Assembly: GCF_010111755.1 (NCBI RefSeq)
Contig: NC_088961.1
Span: 62,001-126,000, forward strand
Reading direction: 5' to 3'
From: Nakaseomyces glabratus
Taxonomy: Eukaryota > Ascomycota > Saccharomycetes > Saccharomycetales > Saccharomycetaceae
DNA length: 64,000 nt
In this document: one piece after another, positions 28,269 to 37,861 of the stretch
Layout: the number at the start of each line of letters is the position of its first letter
How positions within the stretch are numbered: the stretch's first letter is position 1
Made by a program: the position numbers and the translations under genes
The notes under the pieces: model-generated
What the model was told of the DNA's origin: nothing
Databases searched by the model: none
What the model saw: the letters and a program-made list of their open reading frames with translations, nothing else

Positions 28269-29048
28269 ATGTCGAAGCCATTGCGTATTTTAGTTCCAGT
28301 CAAGCGTGTGGTTGATTTCCAGATCAAACCACGGGTGAACAAGACACTCACTGGGATAGAGAAGAGTGGCATCAAGTTTAGTATAAACCCATTCGATGAT
28401 ATAGCTGTCGAAGAGACTGTGAGGATTAAGGAGAAACATGGTGATCTGGTTGAGCACACGCAAGCGGTGTCTATCGGGCCAGCTAAAGCCCAGGACATCT
28501 TAAGAAATTGTCTTGCCAAGGGTATAGATAATGTGTCCTTGATAGATTGCAAGGATCTTGAGTTGGAACCATTGGCTGTCGCAAAAGTATTGAAGAACAT
28601 AGTCGAAAAGCAGAACATTAACTTGATTATCATGGGTAAACAGGCCATCGATGACGATTTCAACCATACGGGTCAAATGTTGGCAGGTCTCTTGAACTGG
28701 CCTCAGGCAACTAATGCTGCAAAAGTTGATATTCTAGCTGATGAGGGTAAAGTGAGAATTACCCGTGAGATAGACGGTGGTGAAGAGACCCTAAAGGCCT
28801 CACTACCACTGATTATAACCACTGATCTGAGACTAAATACTCCTAGATACGTCGGTTTGCCAAATCTGATGAAAGCAAAGAAGAAACCTATGGAAAAACT
28901 TACATTAGAGAAAGACTTTGCTGACATTGATACCAAACCTAGACTAGAGATCTTATCAGTGAACGAGCCAAATGCCAAAGAACCTGGTATTACTGTTGGC
29001 TCTGTCGATGAACTAGTCCAGAAACTAAAGGACTCAAAAGTCTTGTAA
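28269..29048 (+). CDS. CIR1: Electron transfer flavoprotein beta subunit (mitochondrial)
   Basis: The 259-residue protein matches ETF-beta. It starts with ILVPVKRVVDFQIKPRVN and contains the ETF-beta signature around 159-190 (ITREIDGGEETLKASLPLII followed by TTDLRLNTPRY). With the alpha subunit (Aim45 in yeast) it carries electrons to ETF:ubiquinone oxidoreductase in the mitochondrial matrix. No long presequence is visible. Position matches YGR207C. Confidence 0.95.
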   Translation: MSKPLRILVPVKRVVDFQIKPRVNKTLTGIEKSGIKFSINPFDDIAVEETVRIKEKHGDLVEHTQAVSIGPAKAQDILRNCLAKGIDNVSLIDCKDLELEPLAVAKVLKNIVEKQNINLIIMGKQAIDDDFNHTGQMLAGLLNWPQATNAAKVDILADEGKVRITREIDGGEETLKASLPLIITTDLRLNTPRYVGLPNLMKAKKKPMEKLTLEKDFADIDTKPRLEILSVNEPNAKEPGITVGSVDELVQKLKDSKVL

Positions 29049-29162
29049 AGCACTATGAATATGAACAAAAATCTATTCTTTTAAATAATCCAATAATATA
29101 TCCTTCATAACTATATGCCCTAGATAGTTCAGACTCGAAATACACTATCAACATAAACATCA

Positions 29163-29501
29163 TCATTTCAACATTTCACCATGCTTCTTTGATGGAGACA
29201 ATACACTTATCTCCCCATTTCCTTGTACCATTCCCGGCGGTTTTGTACTTATATATTTTTCGTTGTACCATTGTTCAAAATTTCGACCCAGCTGATCATG
29301 CACCTCACATGCAGCTATTATCTCATCACACTCTTTATACCATGGTTCAAACATCTTCTTAGAGTCTGCTATATTTTCGATTTTATATAGTGGCACTTCA
29401 ACTTTGCTAAGCCGCTCCCTTGGGTAGTTGTCTCCAAATTTGTTTCGAAGCGGTATATTGTTAAGGATGTCATCAATATTCTTTAGTTGGTTGTCCGACA
29501 T
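29163..29501 (-). CDS. MVB12: ESCRT-I subunit Mvb12
   Basis: The 112-residue protein matches fungal Mvb12 in size (101 in S. cerevisiae) and position (between CIR1 and TDA10, as YGR206W). It opens MSDNQLKNIDDILNNIPLRN and is hydrophilic with predicted helices. Mvb12 stabilises the ESCRT-I heterotetramer (Vps23, Vps28, Vps37) that sorts ubiquitinated cargo into multivesicular bodies. Sequence similarity to the family is modest by eye, so synteny carries much of the call. Confidence 0.8.
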   Translation of the reverse strand: MSDNQLKNIDDILNNIPLRNKFGDNYPRERLSKVEVPLYKIENIADSKKMFEPWYKECDEIIAACEVHDQLGRNFEQWYNEKYISTKPPGMVQGNGEISVLSPSKKHGEMLK

Positions 29502-29838
29502 TGTATAAGCTAGCTTATTTACTTACTTACCGTTATCTTAAATGAATCGCAGTATTACATTCTATTTTACTGTGAAGAGCCCTTTAAATCTTTTGATTTT
29601 TTCGCAGGGAAATCAGGGACCCACCTAAATGAGCTCAGCCTGATGAATCATGAGACTCAATAGCAGTTGAAAGAATGTCATTATATTTTAGAGAGATATA
29701 TAAAATTGTATCTTGCAGCATAATTACATATTATTGATACTAGATACACGCCCATATTTCATAGATTAGTGAACAATCAGAAAAACAGGGAAGCATAGTT
29801 TTAAAAATTTCAATGATAGTTGTTTGTCGTAAAAGTCA
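29502..29838. other. Intergenic region between MVB12 and TDA10
   Basis: This A/T-rich stretch of 337 bases holds the MVB12 promoter and TDA10 3' end. Nothing else is evident. Confidence 0.35.
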
Positions 29839-30738
29839 TTATTCGATGTATCTAGTCTTGAAGGAGAATACCTTTCTTTCCTTGTCTAATCCAAGTGTCA
29901 ACGTTGCTACAGATCCTAAGCTTTCTGTATGTATTAGATGGTTGTAGTACAAATCATAACAGGGCATATACCTGTCCACAAACTTTTTCAATTCCTCATC
30001 ATTCATACCATTACCAGTTTTAGCAATCAATTCCTTCTCCTGTTGTAGTCTCCAATCGTAGACATTCTCTAACTGATCTGCAGCAAAAACTATACCTAAT
30101 GATTTAATTTCAGGGTTGTCCCAAAGAAGATCGCTGTATATGAACAATTTAGAGTTCACATCCACCATATCGCCTTTCACAGTTTCCTCACTTTCAAAGT
30201 TTTGTAGGATTGGTTCAAACCCTAAGAACCAACCTTCAAGAATAAAGATATCCACCGGAATCTTTTCAGATACGGTTACAGTGCTCCGATCACCTTCACC
30301 ATTGAAAGCTGACTTATCATATTTTGGCAATACCAGCTTTGAACTGTCTTGTAGATGATCACCATCAATACTGTCATTGTCATTACCATGCCTTTGCAAA
30401 ATTGCATTAATACATTTATATAGCAATGCCATATCGTGAGTACCAGGTAGCCCCCGACCTTGCAAAAGTTTGTTATTAGGATATTCTTTATTCAGCTTTT
30501 GTTGTGCCTCGTGAGTTAAGTAGAAATCATCCATGGATGCATATGCAACGGACTTCTGATCTTTATAATAGTCTTTCAGGTGTTCATAGATTCTTTTTCC
30601 AACATAACTTTTCCCTGATCCTTGTGGCCCAGAAATAAAGATGAACAAAGGATCCCTTTTCCCAGTCTCAAACCAGGCAGGAACATATTCGTCCACAAAT
30701 TTCATACAATGCTCAAGACTATTTAGCTTATCTGCCAT
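29839..30738 (-). CDS. TDA10: P-loop kinase-like ATP-binding protein (glycerate-kinase-like), Tda10
   Basis: The 299-residue protein has a P-loop GPQGSGKS (37-44), ASMDDFYLTHEAQ, LQGRGLPGTHDMALL and DIFILEGWFLGF, all diagnostic of the Tda10/YGR205W family, which is structurally related to uridine and glycerate kinases. The substrate is not established. I start at the ATG at 30738 (MADKLNSLEH), which aligns with the S. cerevisiae start; the upstream open frame has no ATG. Position matches YGR205W. Confidence 0.92.
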   Translation of the reverse strand: MADKLNSLEHCMKFVDEYVPAWFETGKRDPLFIFISGPQGSGKSYVGKRIYEHLKDYYKDQKSVAYASMDDFYLTHEAQQKLNKEYPNNKLLQGRGLPGTHDMALLYKCINAILQRHGNDNDSIDGDHLQDSSKLVLPKYDKSAFNGEGDRSTVTVSEKIPVDIFILEGWFLGFEPILQNFESEETVKGDMVDVNSKLFIYSDLLWDNPEIKSLGIVFAADQLENVYDWRLQQEKELIAKTGNGMNDEELKKFVDRYMPCYDLYYNHLIHTESLGSVATLTLGLDKERKVFSFKTRYIE

Positions 30739-31073
30739 TGTAAAATCACTTCTTTGTTTCTTACCCTTTCTTTTTTCAAATCGACGCAGCTCTTCAAATT
30801 TAGCCGCAAACAACACAATAGTAACTCCGAACCCTCAATTGCCAACTATATTGCTAATAATTGTTTCAATGTTTGATAGCTTAGCTCGAGAATTGAGTAA
30901 ATACGACTGAACATTATTGTTATAGAGTTATTTTAAGCTTATTAGGGACTCTCCCCTTGAAATTTGCGGCTTGAGCGAGTCTATGTTAACTATGTCGTGA
31001 GCCGTTACTATAATAGACATAATGCAGTGTTCACTAAATAATAGATTATAAAGTCATTGATATGATACATAAC
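30739..31073. other. Intergenic region between TDA10 and ADE3
   Basis: This 335-base stretch holds the TDA10 promoter and the ADE3 3' end. No gene or clear site is seen. Confidence 0.35.
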
Positions 31074-33914
31074 TTAGAACATACCTTCAATTTCACCATC
31101 TTCGTTGACTTCAATGTTCATAAAGCCACAGTGGGTTGGAAGACCAGGTATGGTTTGGATTTCAGCTGCCAAAGCGTACAAGTAACCAGCACCAATAGAG
31201 GCTCTGATGTCTCTGATTGGGAAAGTGAAGTCTTTAGGAACACCCTTCAAGTTAGCATCATGAGACAAGGAGTACTGAGTCTTGGCAATACAGATTGGGA
31301 GATCTCCAAAACCTTGTTTTGTGTATAGATCGATCTTCTTTTGAGCCTCTGGTAAGAATTCAACATCCTTAGCACCATACATGGCGTTGGCGATCTTTTG
31401 AATCTTGTCTTCTACTTTACCCTGTGATTCATATAGGAAAGAGAATTTGCTGTTGTCAGTTTCATCAGCTGCCTTAATGATACCTTTAGCCAAGTCTACA
31501 GCACCAGCGCCACCTTCTGCCCAGTGGTCTGATACTATAGCGTCATAAGCTCCGGCCTTCAGGGACTCCTCACGGATTACTTCATGTTCTTTGTCTGTAT
31601 CAGAGGACATTTTGTTGATAGCAACAACTACTGGTAAGTTATATTGCTTAGCATTTTCAATGTGCTTGGCCAAGTTTGCACAACCCTTCCTCAGTAGTTC
31701 TACATCTTCGTTCAAGTATTCAGATGGTAAAGGAGCACCAGCCTTTACCTCAGGTCCACCACCGTGTACCTTCAAAGCTCTGACTGTGGCAACAATCACA
31801 ACAACATCAGGGACTAATCCGGAAGATCTACATTTGATGTTTAAGAATCTCTCACCACCCATGGTAAAATCAAAACCTGCTTCAGTGACAACATAGCCAA
31901 CTTGTTCTTTCTTCTTTTCTTCTGGGAGCTTTGGATCAACACCTGCAAGCTTTAATGCTATCTTATCAGCTAGGACAGAATTAGCACCAATGGAAATATT
32001 AGCAAAAGGACCAGCATGGACAAAAACTGGAGTTCCTTCCAAGGTTTGCATGATATTTGGTTTTACTGCATCCTTCAATAGAGCAGTCATGGCACCGGCA
32101 CAACCGATATCCTCACAGGTAATTGGTTCACCAGACTTGGATGCCGCAACGACAATCTTACCTAAACGTTCTCTCATGTCAGATAATGAGTTACATAAGG
32201 CCAAAATTGCCATACATTCTGAGGCGACTGAAATATCGAAACCAGTCTTTCTAGTGAAGCCTTTCTCGGTGGGTGCTTCACCAACTGTGATACCTCTCAA
32301 AAATCTATCATTACAATCCACAACTCTTCTCCAAGTAATTGTTTCTGGATCTATATCTAAACGTGCAAACCTGGTAATTTCTTCATCGGTCAAATCATCT
32401 GGATTGGTTTTGTCAATCCCCAATTTCTTTAATCTTCTTAACATAGTTGGGGTGAACTTTCTTTCACCCTTTTTAGCTGGCACAAGTCTCTTGTACAATG
32501 GACCATCTTTTTGAGTTGACTCATGGAACATTCTAGTATCAATTGCAGCAGCTAATAAGTTGTTAGCCATTGAGATAGCGTGTATGTCACCAGTCACATG
32601 CAAATTGAACTCATCCATAGGAATAACCTGGGAGTAACCACCACCTGCTGCACCACCTTTGATACCAAATGTAGGACCCATTGAAGGTTGACGAACATTA
32701 GCAAAGACAGTTTTGTTTAAGTGGGCACCCAGAGCTTGAGTCAAACCGACAGTTGTTGTAGACTTACCTTCACCTAGCGGGGTTGGTGTAATACCAGTAA
32801 CAAGAATATACTTACCATTCTCCCTATCCTTTAGACGATCAAGAATATTCAAGCTGACCTTGGCCTTTGTAGATCCATATGGTTCAAGCTCAGATGGAAG
32901 AATACCAGCTTCCAATGCCACTTTGGTAATCTGCTTTGGCTTTTGAGCTCTAGAAATCTCAAAATCGGAAGGAACTGGCCTCTTCAGTTGTAATGGTAAA
33001 GGTTCAAACTCAGATAACTTACCACCAGTTTCCAACTGCCTCTTTGCTGCAATAAGAGTGTTTTGCATCAACATGGCAACCGTCATTGGACCGACACCAC
33101 CTGGAACAGGAGTAATTTTCCTAACATATTTACAAGCCTCTTTGAATTCAACGTCACCACAGCATCTGTAACCAGACTTCTTGGTTGAGTCATCAACATA
33201 GTTGGTACCAACGTCAATAACCACTGCACCCTTCTTATTGTTAGCAAACCATTCTCCTTTGACAAACTCAGGTTTACCAATGGCAACGACAACAATGTCA
33301 GCGTCGTTCAAGTAACTTGGGATATCTGGAGTTTTAGAGTGTGTGATAGTTACGGTAGAGTCCAACGATTTCAACAATTCAGCTACAGGTGAGCCCACAA
33401 TGTCTGATCTACCAATAACAACTGACTTTGATCCGGCTATCTGGACACCAGCCTGCTTCAATAGCTCAATGATACCCTTTGGTGTACATGGCAAGAAGAA
33501 TGGCTTACCGTTCTTCTTGTTCAATTCACCAATATTAATTGGACCGAATCCATCAACATCTTTCTCTGCTACAACTGCGGAGGTGATCTTGTCCTCGTTA
33601 ATGTGACCTGGCAATGGCAATTGAACAATGACACCGTGGATATCTGGGTTCTCGTTCAACTTCGTAACTTCTTCATATAACTCATTCTCACTCACATCCT
33701 CAGCCAAATGCAAGAAGTCGGCCCTGATGCCTGCCTCCTCAGCAGCTTTTCTCTTCATACGCACATAAGTAGCTGAGTCAGGTCTGTCACCAACTTGAAC
33801 AATGGTCAACGTTGGCACAAAGGAAGGATTTTGCTGCTTAATGGCCTCTATCTCCTCCTTGATAGAAGCACGAATGCCTTGAGCACAGGCTTTACCATCA
33901 ATCAGTTCAGCCAT
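31074..33914 (-). CDS. ADE3: Cytoplasmic trifunctional C1-tetrahydrofolate synthase
   Basis: The 946-residue enzyme combines methylene-THF dehydrogenase/cyclohydrolase (1 to about 300; catalytic lysine K54 in YVRMKRKAAEE, signature PGGVGPMT 271-278) and formyl-THF synthetase (about 325-946; P-loop TPLGEGKST 378-386). It interconverts one-carbon folates for purine, thymidylate and methionine synthesis. The length equals S. cerevisiae Ade3. The cytoplasmic form is chosen over mitochondrial Mis1 because the ATG at 33914 gives no presequence and the position matches YGR204W. The frame upstream of this ATG has no other ATG. Confidence 0.97.
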   Translation of the reverse strand: MAELIDGKACAQGIRASIKEEIEAIKQQNPSFVPTLTIVQVGDRPDSATYVRMKRKAAEEAGIRADFLHLAEDVSENELYEEVTKLNENPDIHGVIVQLPLPGHINEDKITSAVVAEKDVDGFGPINIGELNKKNGKPFFLPCTPKGIIELLKQAGVQIAGSKSVVIGRSDIVGSPVAELLKSLDSTVTITHSKTPDIPSYLNDADIVVVAIGKPEFVKGEWFANNKKGAVVIDVGTNYVDDSTKKSGYRCCGDVEFKEACKYVRKITPVPGGVGPMTVAMLMQNTLIAAKRQLETGGKLSEFEPLPLQLKRPVPSDFEISRAQKPKQITKVALEAGILPSELEPYGSTKAKVSLNILDRLKDRENGKYILVTGITPTPLGEGKSTTTVGLTQALGAHLNKTVFANVRQPSMGPTFGIKGGAAGGGYSQVIPMDEFNLHVTGDIHAISMANNLLAAAIDTRMFHESTQKDGPLYKRLVPAKKGERKFTPTMLRRLKKLGIDKTNPDDLTDEEITRFARLDIDPETITWRRVVDCNDRFLRGITVGEAPTEKGFTRKTGFDISVASECMAILALCNSLSDMRERLGKIVVAASKSGEPITCEDIGCAGAMTALLKDAVKPNIMQTLEGTPVFVHAGPFANISIGANSVLADKIALKLAGVDPKLPEEKKKEQVGYVVTEAGFDFTMGGERFLNIKCRSSGLVPDVVVIVATVRALKVHGGGPEVKAGAPLPSEYLNEDVELLRKGCANLAKHIENAKQYNLPVVVAINKMSSDTDKEHEVIREESLKAGAYDAIVSDHWAEGGAGAVDLAKGIIKAADETDNSKFSFLYESQGKVEDKIQKIANAMYGAKDVEFLPEAQKKIDLYTKQGFGDLPICIAKTQYSLSHDANLKGVPKDFTFPIRDIRASIGAGYLYALAAEIQTIPGLPTHCGFMNIEVNEDGEIEGMF

Positions 33915-34572
33915 ATTTGTCCTGTATGTTTCTCTATATCCCAATTGACCTCTCTGAAGAGCAGATTATTAAGAAAACCATAAAATATTTACATTACAGA
34001 TTGGGTATATATATGCAAGAAAAACCTCTCTAGCATCAAACACATCTCACAGCAATTGACACTTTCACAGTGCCAGAGTGAATGAATCACACTCTTTCCA
34101 ACATAAAGGTAGCAATTACACAACCAGTCACACCATTGATAAACACACTTTTCAGTCAGTTAGAGGAGATAAGAAATTGTGTTGCAGCAAAAGTTAGCAC
34201 AACTCTGTAGCTCAAACGAGCTTGACTTCTCCCTCCTCAATTGTATTAGCACGAAGTTATCATGCATGCCCTGGTAATTCTCTGAATTGCTTGTACTCGA
34301 CAGGGTTGCGAAAGCTGTCAATTCCAATGAACATCATCACATCAATGATAATTGGCAAGACCTCCGGTAAGGATTACTTGGACCATCACGTGAAAACATA
34401 CTATTCTGATATTCACCAAGTGGGATTATAAGTACTGCTTGATCTGTTGTATTGCCATTGCTGCCATTGCTGCCATTGTTGCCGATATTCAAAGCACACT
34501 GGGGAGGTCAATGCTTCTTTGACCAAGTTCTCTTCCATGCGGAAACACAAAGAAAAATTGGCATCAAAGACT
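33915..34572. other. Intergenic region between ADE3 and YCH1
   Basis: This 658-base stretch holds the ADE3 promoter and the YCH1 3' end. It has an E-box in ATCACGTGA (about 34386-34394) and a 9-bp tandem repeat of TGCCATTGC at about 34453-34480. No supported ORF. Confidence 0.4.
34453..34480. repeat. 9-bp tandem repeat, three copies
   Basis: TGCCATTGC is repeated three times, the last copy ending TT instead of GC, about 90 bases downstream of the YCH1 stop. Confidence 0.7.
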
Positions 34573-35013
34573 TCACCAAGACCAAATGTCCGGCTCATAG
34601 TCCTCAGTAAGTTCCTGATCTTCACCGTATTGGTCTTGCCAATGGTTGAATCCACCTCTTAATACCCATATCTTGAAATTGCTGAGTTTGTCGTCTGGCA
34701 GGAACCGTAGCAGCTTCATTGCTGCGGCAGGTCCACGCTGTTGTGATTGTGCACAGTGGAAAATCGCGTTGAGTGAACGATCTGAGCCAGTGTCCTCAAG
34801 CTTCTTGTTTAGCGCTTTGTACATCTCTTCCATGTATCCATCATCGACCTTCAACCTCCTGTACGGGTAGTTCCAGCACCCCTTTATATGCCCCCCGACA
34901 TAGTCACTGCCCCGCACATCGATTACTTGAAACAGCGGCGCATCCGCAGACTTCATCCAGTGAGCCAGGTTCTTAGCCTCAAGGTACTGTATATTAGCTA
35001 TTGATCTCGACAT
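34573..35013 (-). CDS. YCH1: Rhodanese/Cdc25-like phosphatase Ych1
   Basis: The 146-residue single-domain protein has the Cdc25-type active-site loop HCAQSQQR (C87, R93; HCX5R) and the rhodanese segment VIDVRGSDYVGGHIKGCWNYP. It is a dual-specificity-type phosphatase whose S. cerevisiae orthologue (148 aa, YGR203W) also follows ADE3. Family relatives include arsenate reductase Acr2. The natural substrate is unknown. Confidence 0.93.
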   Translation of the reverse strand: MSRSIANIQYLEAKNLAHWMKSADAPLFQVIDVRGSDYVGGHIKGCWNYPYRRLKVDDGYMEEMYKALNKKLEDTGSDRSLNAIFHCAQSQQRGPAAAMKLLRFLPDDKLSNFKIWVLRGGFNHWQDQYGEDQELTEDYEPDIWSW

Positions 35014-35383
35014 CGTCTATATAGGTAGTGGACCAATCTGTTTTCCCACTTGCTGTCGCTTAGCTCCACAAAACAATGCTGCAACGAGTCCACCAACAAC
35101 TACTAATGTATATGAATGCGAACACGGCTAGCTCAACTGCAGTGGACTACTCGTTCTACCACCGGGTACCCAGGTATTGATGATCCCATACTAGATACTG
35201 TTCGAGTCGCATGGTAAAGCCTGCATCGATCACGAAAGCTCATCGCATTCCAATTTTTGCAAAAAGTATTGAAATTTCAGCTGAAAAATTACATTTTGCT
35301 TAAGAGATGAGCTGAAGTTGCGATGAGCTTGACGAAAGCACTCTACAACTGTTCAAGTTTTGCTATACCAAAGTGCTGTAACG
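35014..35383. promoter_or_regulatory. Divergent YCH1/ELP2 promoter with PAC elements
   Basis: PAC AGCTCATCGC (35237-35246) faces an exact inverted GCGATGAGCT (35320-35329), with a one-mismatch third copy GAGATGAGCT (35304-35313). A/T tracts with AATTTTTGC and TGAAAAATT lie between. S. cerevisiae genes PCT1 and YGR201C, which separate these two genes there, are absent. Confidence 0.65.
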
Positions 35384-37765
35384 ATGGTCACTGTGAATAG
35401 TGAGGCTATATTTATTGGTGCCAACAAGCAGACGCAAGTTTGCTCGTATAACAAGGCCCGGAATGTTCTAGCTTTCGGTGCAGGCAAGAATATTGCACTG
35501 TGGAATCCGCTGGATGCTGATTGTCGTGGTATCTATGCTACTTTGAAAGGACATGAGGCCGAAGTAACATGTGTCAAGTTTATGCCTGGGACCGATATAT
35601 TGGTATCTGCTTCCGAGGATCACCATGTGAAGCTGTGGAAGTACAAGGCACCGGAGAGCGAGGAATTAGAATGCATCCAAACAATCACTCACTATTCCCA
35701 CACAATCGTCTCCATAGAGACTTTAGCTGGGCTAATTGTTATAGGTTCGGCTGGAGGACTGGTTTCCATTTGGGTTCCAGAAACAGAGGGCTCTGACACA
35801 TACATCATTAGCCATGAGTACTCGTTACCAAGAAATGTCTTCCCACTGTGCTTCTCGCTATCCAATGTTGTAGGAAACAAGTATCTGTTGGCGATTGGTG
35901 GTACAACTGTAAAGATTTTTATTTACTCTTTTGTATTGAGTGAAGGGAAAGTTATAGAAAATTTTAACTTAGCAGCTGAGTTGGAAGGCCATGAAGATTG
36001 GGTCAAATCGATCCAGTTTAGACACCAGGAGACTCCTGGTGATTATCTCCTGTGTTCAGGATCTCAGGACCGATACATAAGAATATGGAGAATCAGAACA
36101 AATGACTTAATTGACGATAGCGAAGATGATGAAACGAAACTGACTTTACTGAGCAGCAAACAACACAAATTCCATATCTCTGAAGATTTGAGAATTGGTA
36201 TTAACTTCGAAGCATTGATTATTGGTCATGACGATTGGGTGTCTTCGCTACAATGGCATGAATCTAAACTACAATTATTGGCATCCACAGCTGATACGGC
36301 AGTCATGATTTGGGAACCAGATGAGTCCTCAGGTGTGTGGGTATGCTCTTCAAGATTGGGAGAAATGTCTTCCAAAGGTGCCTCAACAGCGACTGGTTCC
36401 TCAGGTGGATTTTGGTCATGTCTTTGGTTTGAAGAAAATGGTGCAGATTATATTTTGACAAACGGTAAAACAGGCTCTTGGAGGATATGGGAGGCCAAGG
36501 ACGAAATAATGTGTGAGCAACGTGTTGGTATTACAGGTGCTGTTAGGCCAGTAACAGACGTTGCCTGGGCACCTTGTGGGAAATATTTGTTGTCCACATC
36601 ATTAGATCAAACTACAAGGCTGTTTGCTCCTTGGATTTACAATGAAAACAACGAATTGCGTTCCAGAAAAACTTGGCATGAGTTCTCCAGGCCCCAAATA
36701 CACGGCTATGATATGATCTGCGTAGAGCCTGTAAATGATGAAAGGTTCATTAGTGGTGGTGATGAAAAGATATTGAGATCTTTCGATCTACCTAAGGGTG
36801 TAGCACATTTACTAAAGAAGTTTGTTGGTCTGCGATTTACGAATGAAGAAGAGGAAAGGCCTGAAGCGGCATCTGTACCAGTTTTAGGGCTATCCAACAA
36901 AGCTGTTGAGGAAAATGAATCAAATGATACAGATGACCCTGATGTCAGAGAGAGTAATGACAATAAAAATATATCATATGATTTGGTAACATCTGCCAAT
37001 ACTCCACCAATGGAAGAAACTTTACAGAGACATCTTTTGTGGCCTGAGGTGGAAAAACTTTACGGCCATGGCTATGAAATCACCTCTGTCGATGTCTCTC
37101 CTGACCAAAAACTAGTTGTATCTGCCTGTAGATCAAACAATGCTCAGCATGCAGTAATAAGAATATTTGACTTGGACACTTGGTTGGAGGTCAAACCTAA
37201 CCTGTCATTCCATAGTCTAACCATCACAAGGCTTAGATTTTCGCCTGATAGCAAGTATCTATTAAGTGTCTGCAGAGATAGAAAATGGGCAGTTTGGGAA
37301 AGAAACTTTGATGACAATACATTTACACTGAAATACACTGATGAAAAGCCTCACTCAAGAATCATTTGGGATGGTGAATGGGCCCCATTAGAATTTGGTA
37401 ATGTATTCTTAACAACTTCGAGAGACAGAAAAGTCAAGGTGTGGTCATTGGAAACTAGCGAAAGTAATGCATTCTCCATGCTACATTTCATAAAATTGAA
37501 CAGTCCAATTACCGCAATCTCAATTTACAATAAGGTAATCAACAATAAACTTATCGTAGCAGTTGGATTAGAAACAGGTGAAATCTTTATTTACAATTAC
37601 TCTAAATCCGATGGTTTTGAACTTATATCACAATTCGAACAGTATATTACTCCATCGGATAGGATCGAAAGATTGAGATGGTCAAACTGGGTTGATAATG
37701 ATAAACTGTTATTGGCATCTGCTAGTTTAGATCAATCATGCCGTATCTATTCTATACTAATATAA
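35384..37765 (+). CDS. ELP2: Elongator complex subunit 2 (WD40 protein)
   Basis: The 793-residue protein is a tandem beta-propeller with many WD repeats, e.g. LKGHEAEVTCVKFMP, LEGHEDWVKSIQFR, IIGHDDWVSSLQWHES and YGHGYEITSVDVSP. Elongator modifies wobble uridines of tRNAs (mcm5/ncm5) and Elp2 scaffolds Elp1 and Elp3. An acidic, Asp/Asn-rich linker (about 505-545) separates the propellers. I start at the ATG at 35384; only non-ATG codons extend it. Position and orientation match YGR200C. PAC elements upstream fit co-regulation with translation genes. Confidence 0.95.
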   Translation: MVTVNSEAIFIGANKQTQVCSYNKARNVLAFGAGKNIALWNPLDADCRGIYATLKGHEAEVTCVKFMPGTDILVSASEDHHVKLWKYKAPESEELECIQTITHYSHTIVSIETLAGLIVIGSAGGLVSIWVPETEGSDTYIISHEYSLPRNVFPLCFSLSNVVGNKYLLAIGGTTVKIFIYSFVLSEGKVIENFNLAAELEGHEDWVKSIQFRHQETPGDYLLCSGSQDRYIRIWRIRTNDLIDDSEDDETKLTLLSSKQHKFHISEDLRIGINFEALIIGHDDWVSSLQWHESKLQLLASTADTAVMIWEPDESSGVWVCSSRLGEMSSKGASTATGSSGGFWSCLWFEENGADYILTNGKTGSWRIWEAKDEIMCEQRVGITGAVRPVTDVAWAPCGKYLLSTSLDQTTRLFAPWIYNENNELRSRKTWHEFSRPQIHGYDMICVEPVNDERFISGGDEKILRSFDLPKGVAHLLKKFVGLRFTNEEEERPEAASVPVLGLSNKAVEENESNDTDDPDVRESNDNKNISYDLVTSANTPPMEETLQRHLLWPEVEKLYGHGYEITSVDVSPDQKLVVSACRSNNAQHAVIRIFDLDTWLEVKPNLSFHSLTITRLRFSPDSKYLLSVCRDRKWAVWERNFDDNTFTLKYTDEKPHSRIIWDGEWAPLEFGNVFLTTSRDRKVKVWSLETSESNAFSMLHFIKLNSPITAISIYNKVINNKLIVAVGLETGEIFIYNYSKSDGFELISQFEQYITPSDRIERLRWSNWVDNDKLLLASASLDQSCRIYSILI

Positions 37766-37861
37766 AATACTCAATATAACATGCTCAATATAATCATAAT
37801 TGAATAGTAATTATTATCTAACTTTGTTGCACATTCACGAAAAATCGGTGAGCGAGCCTCA

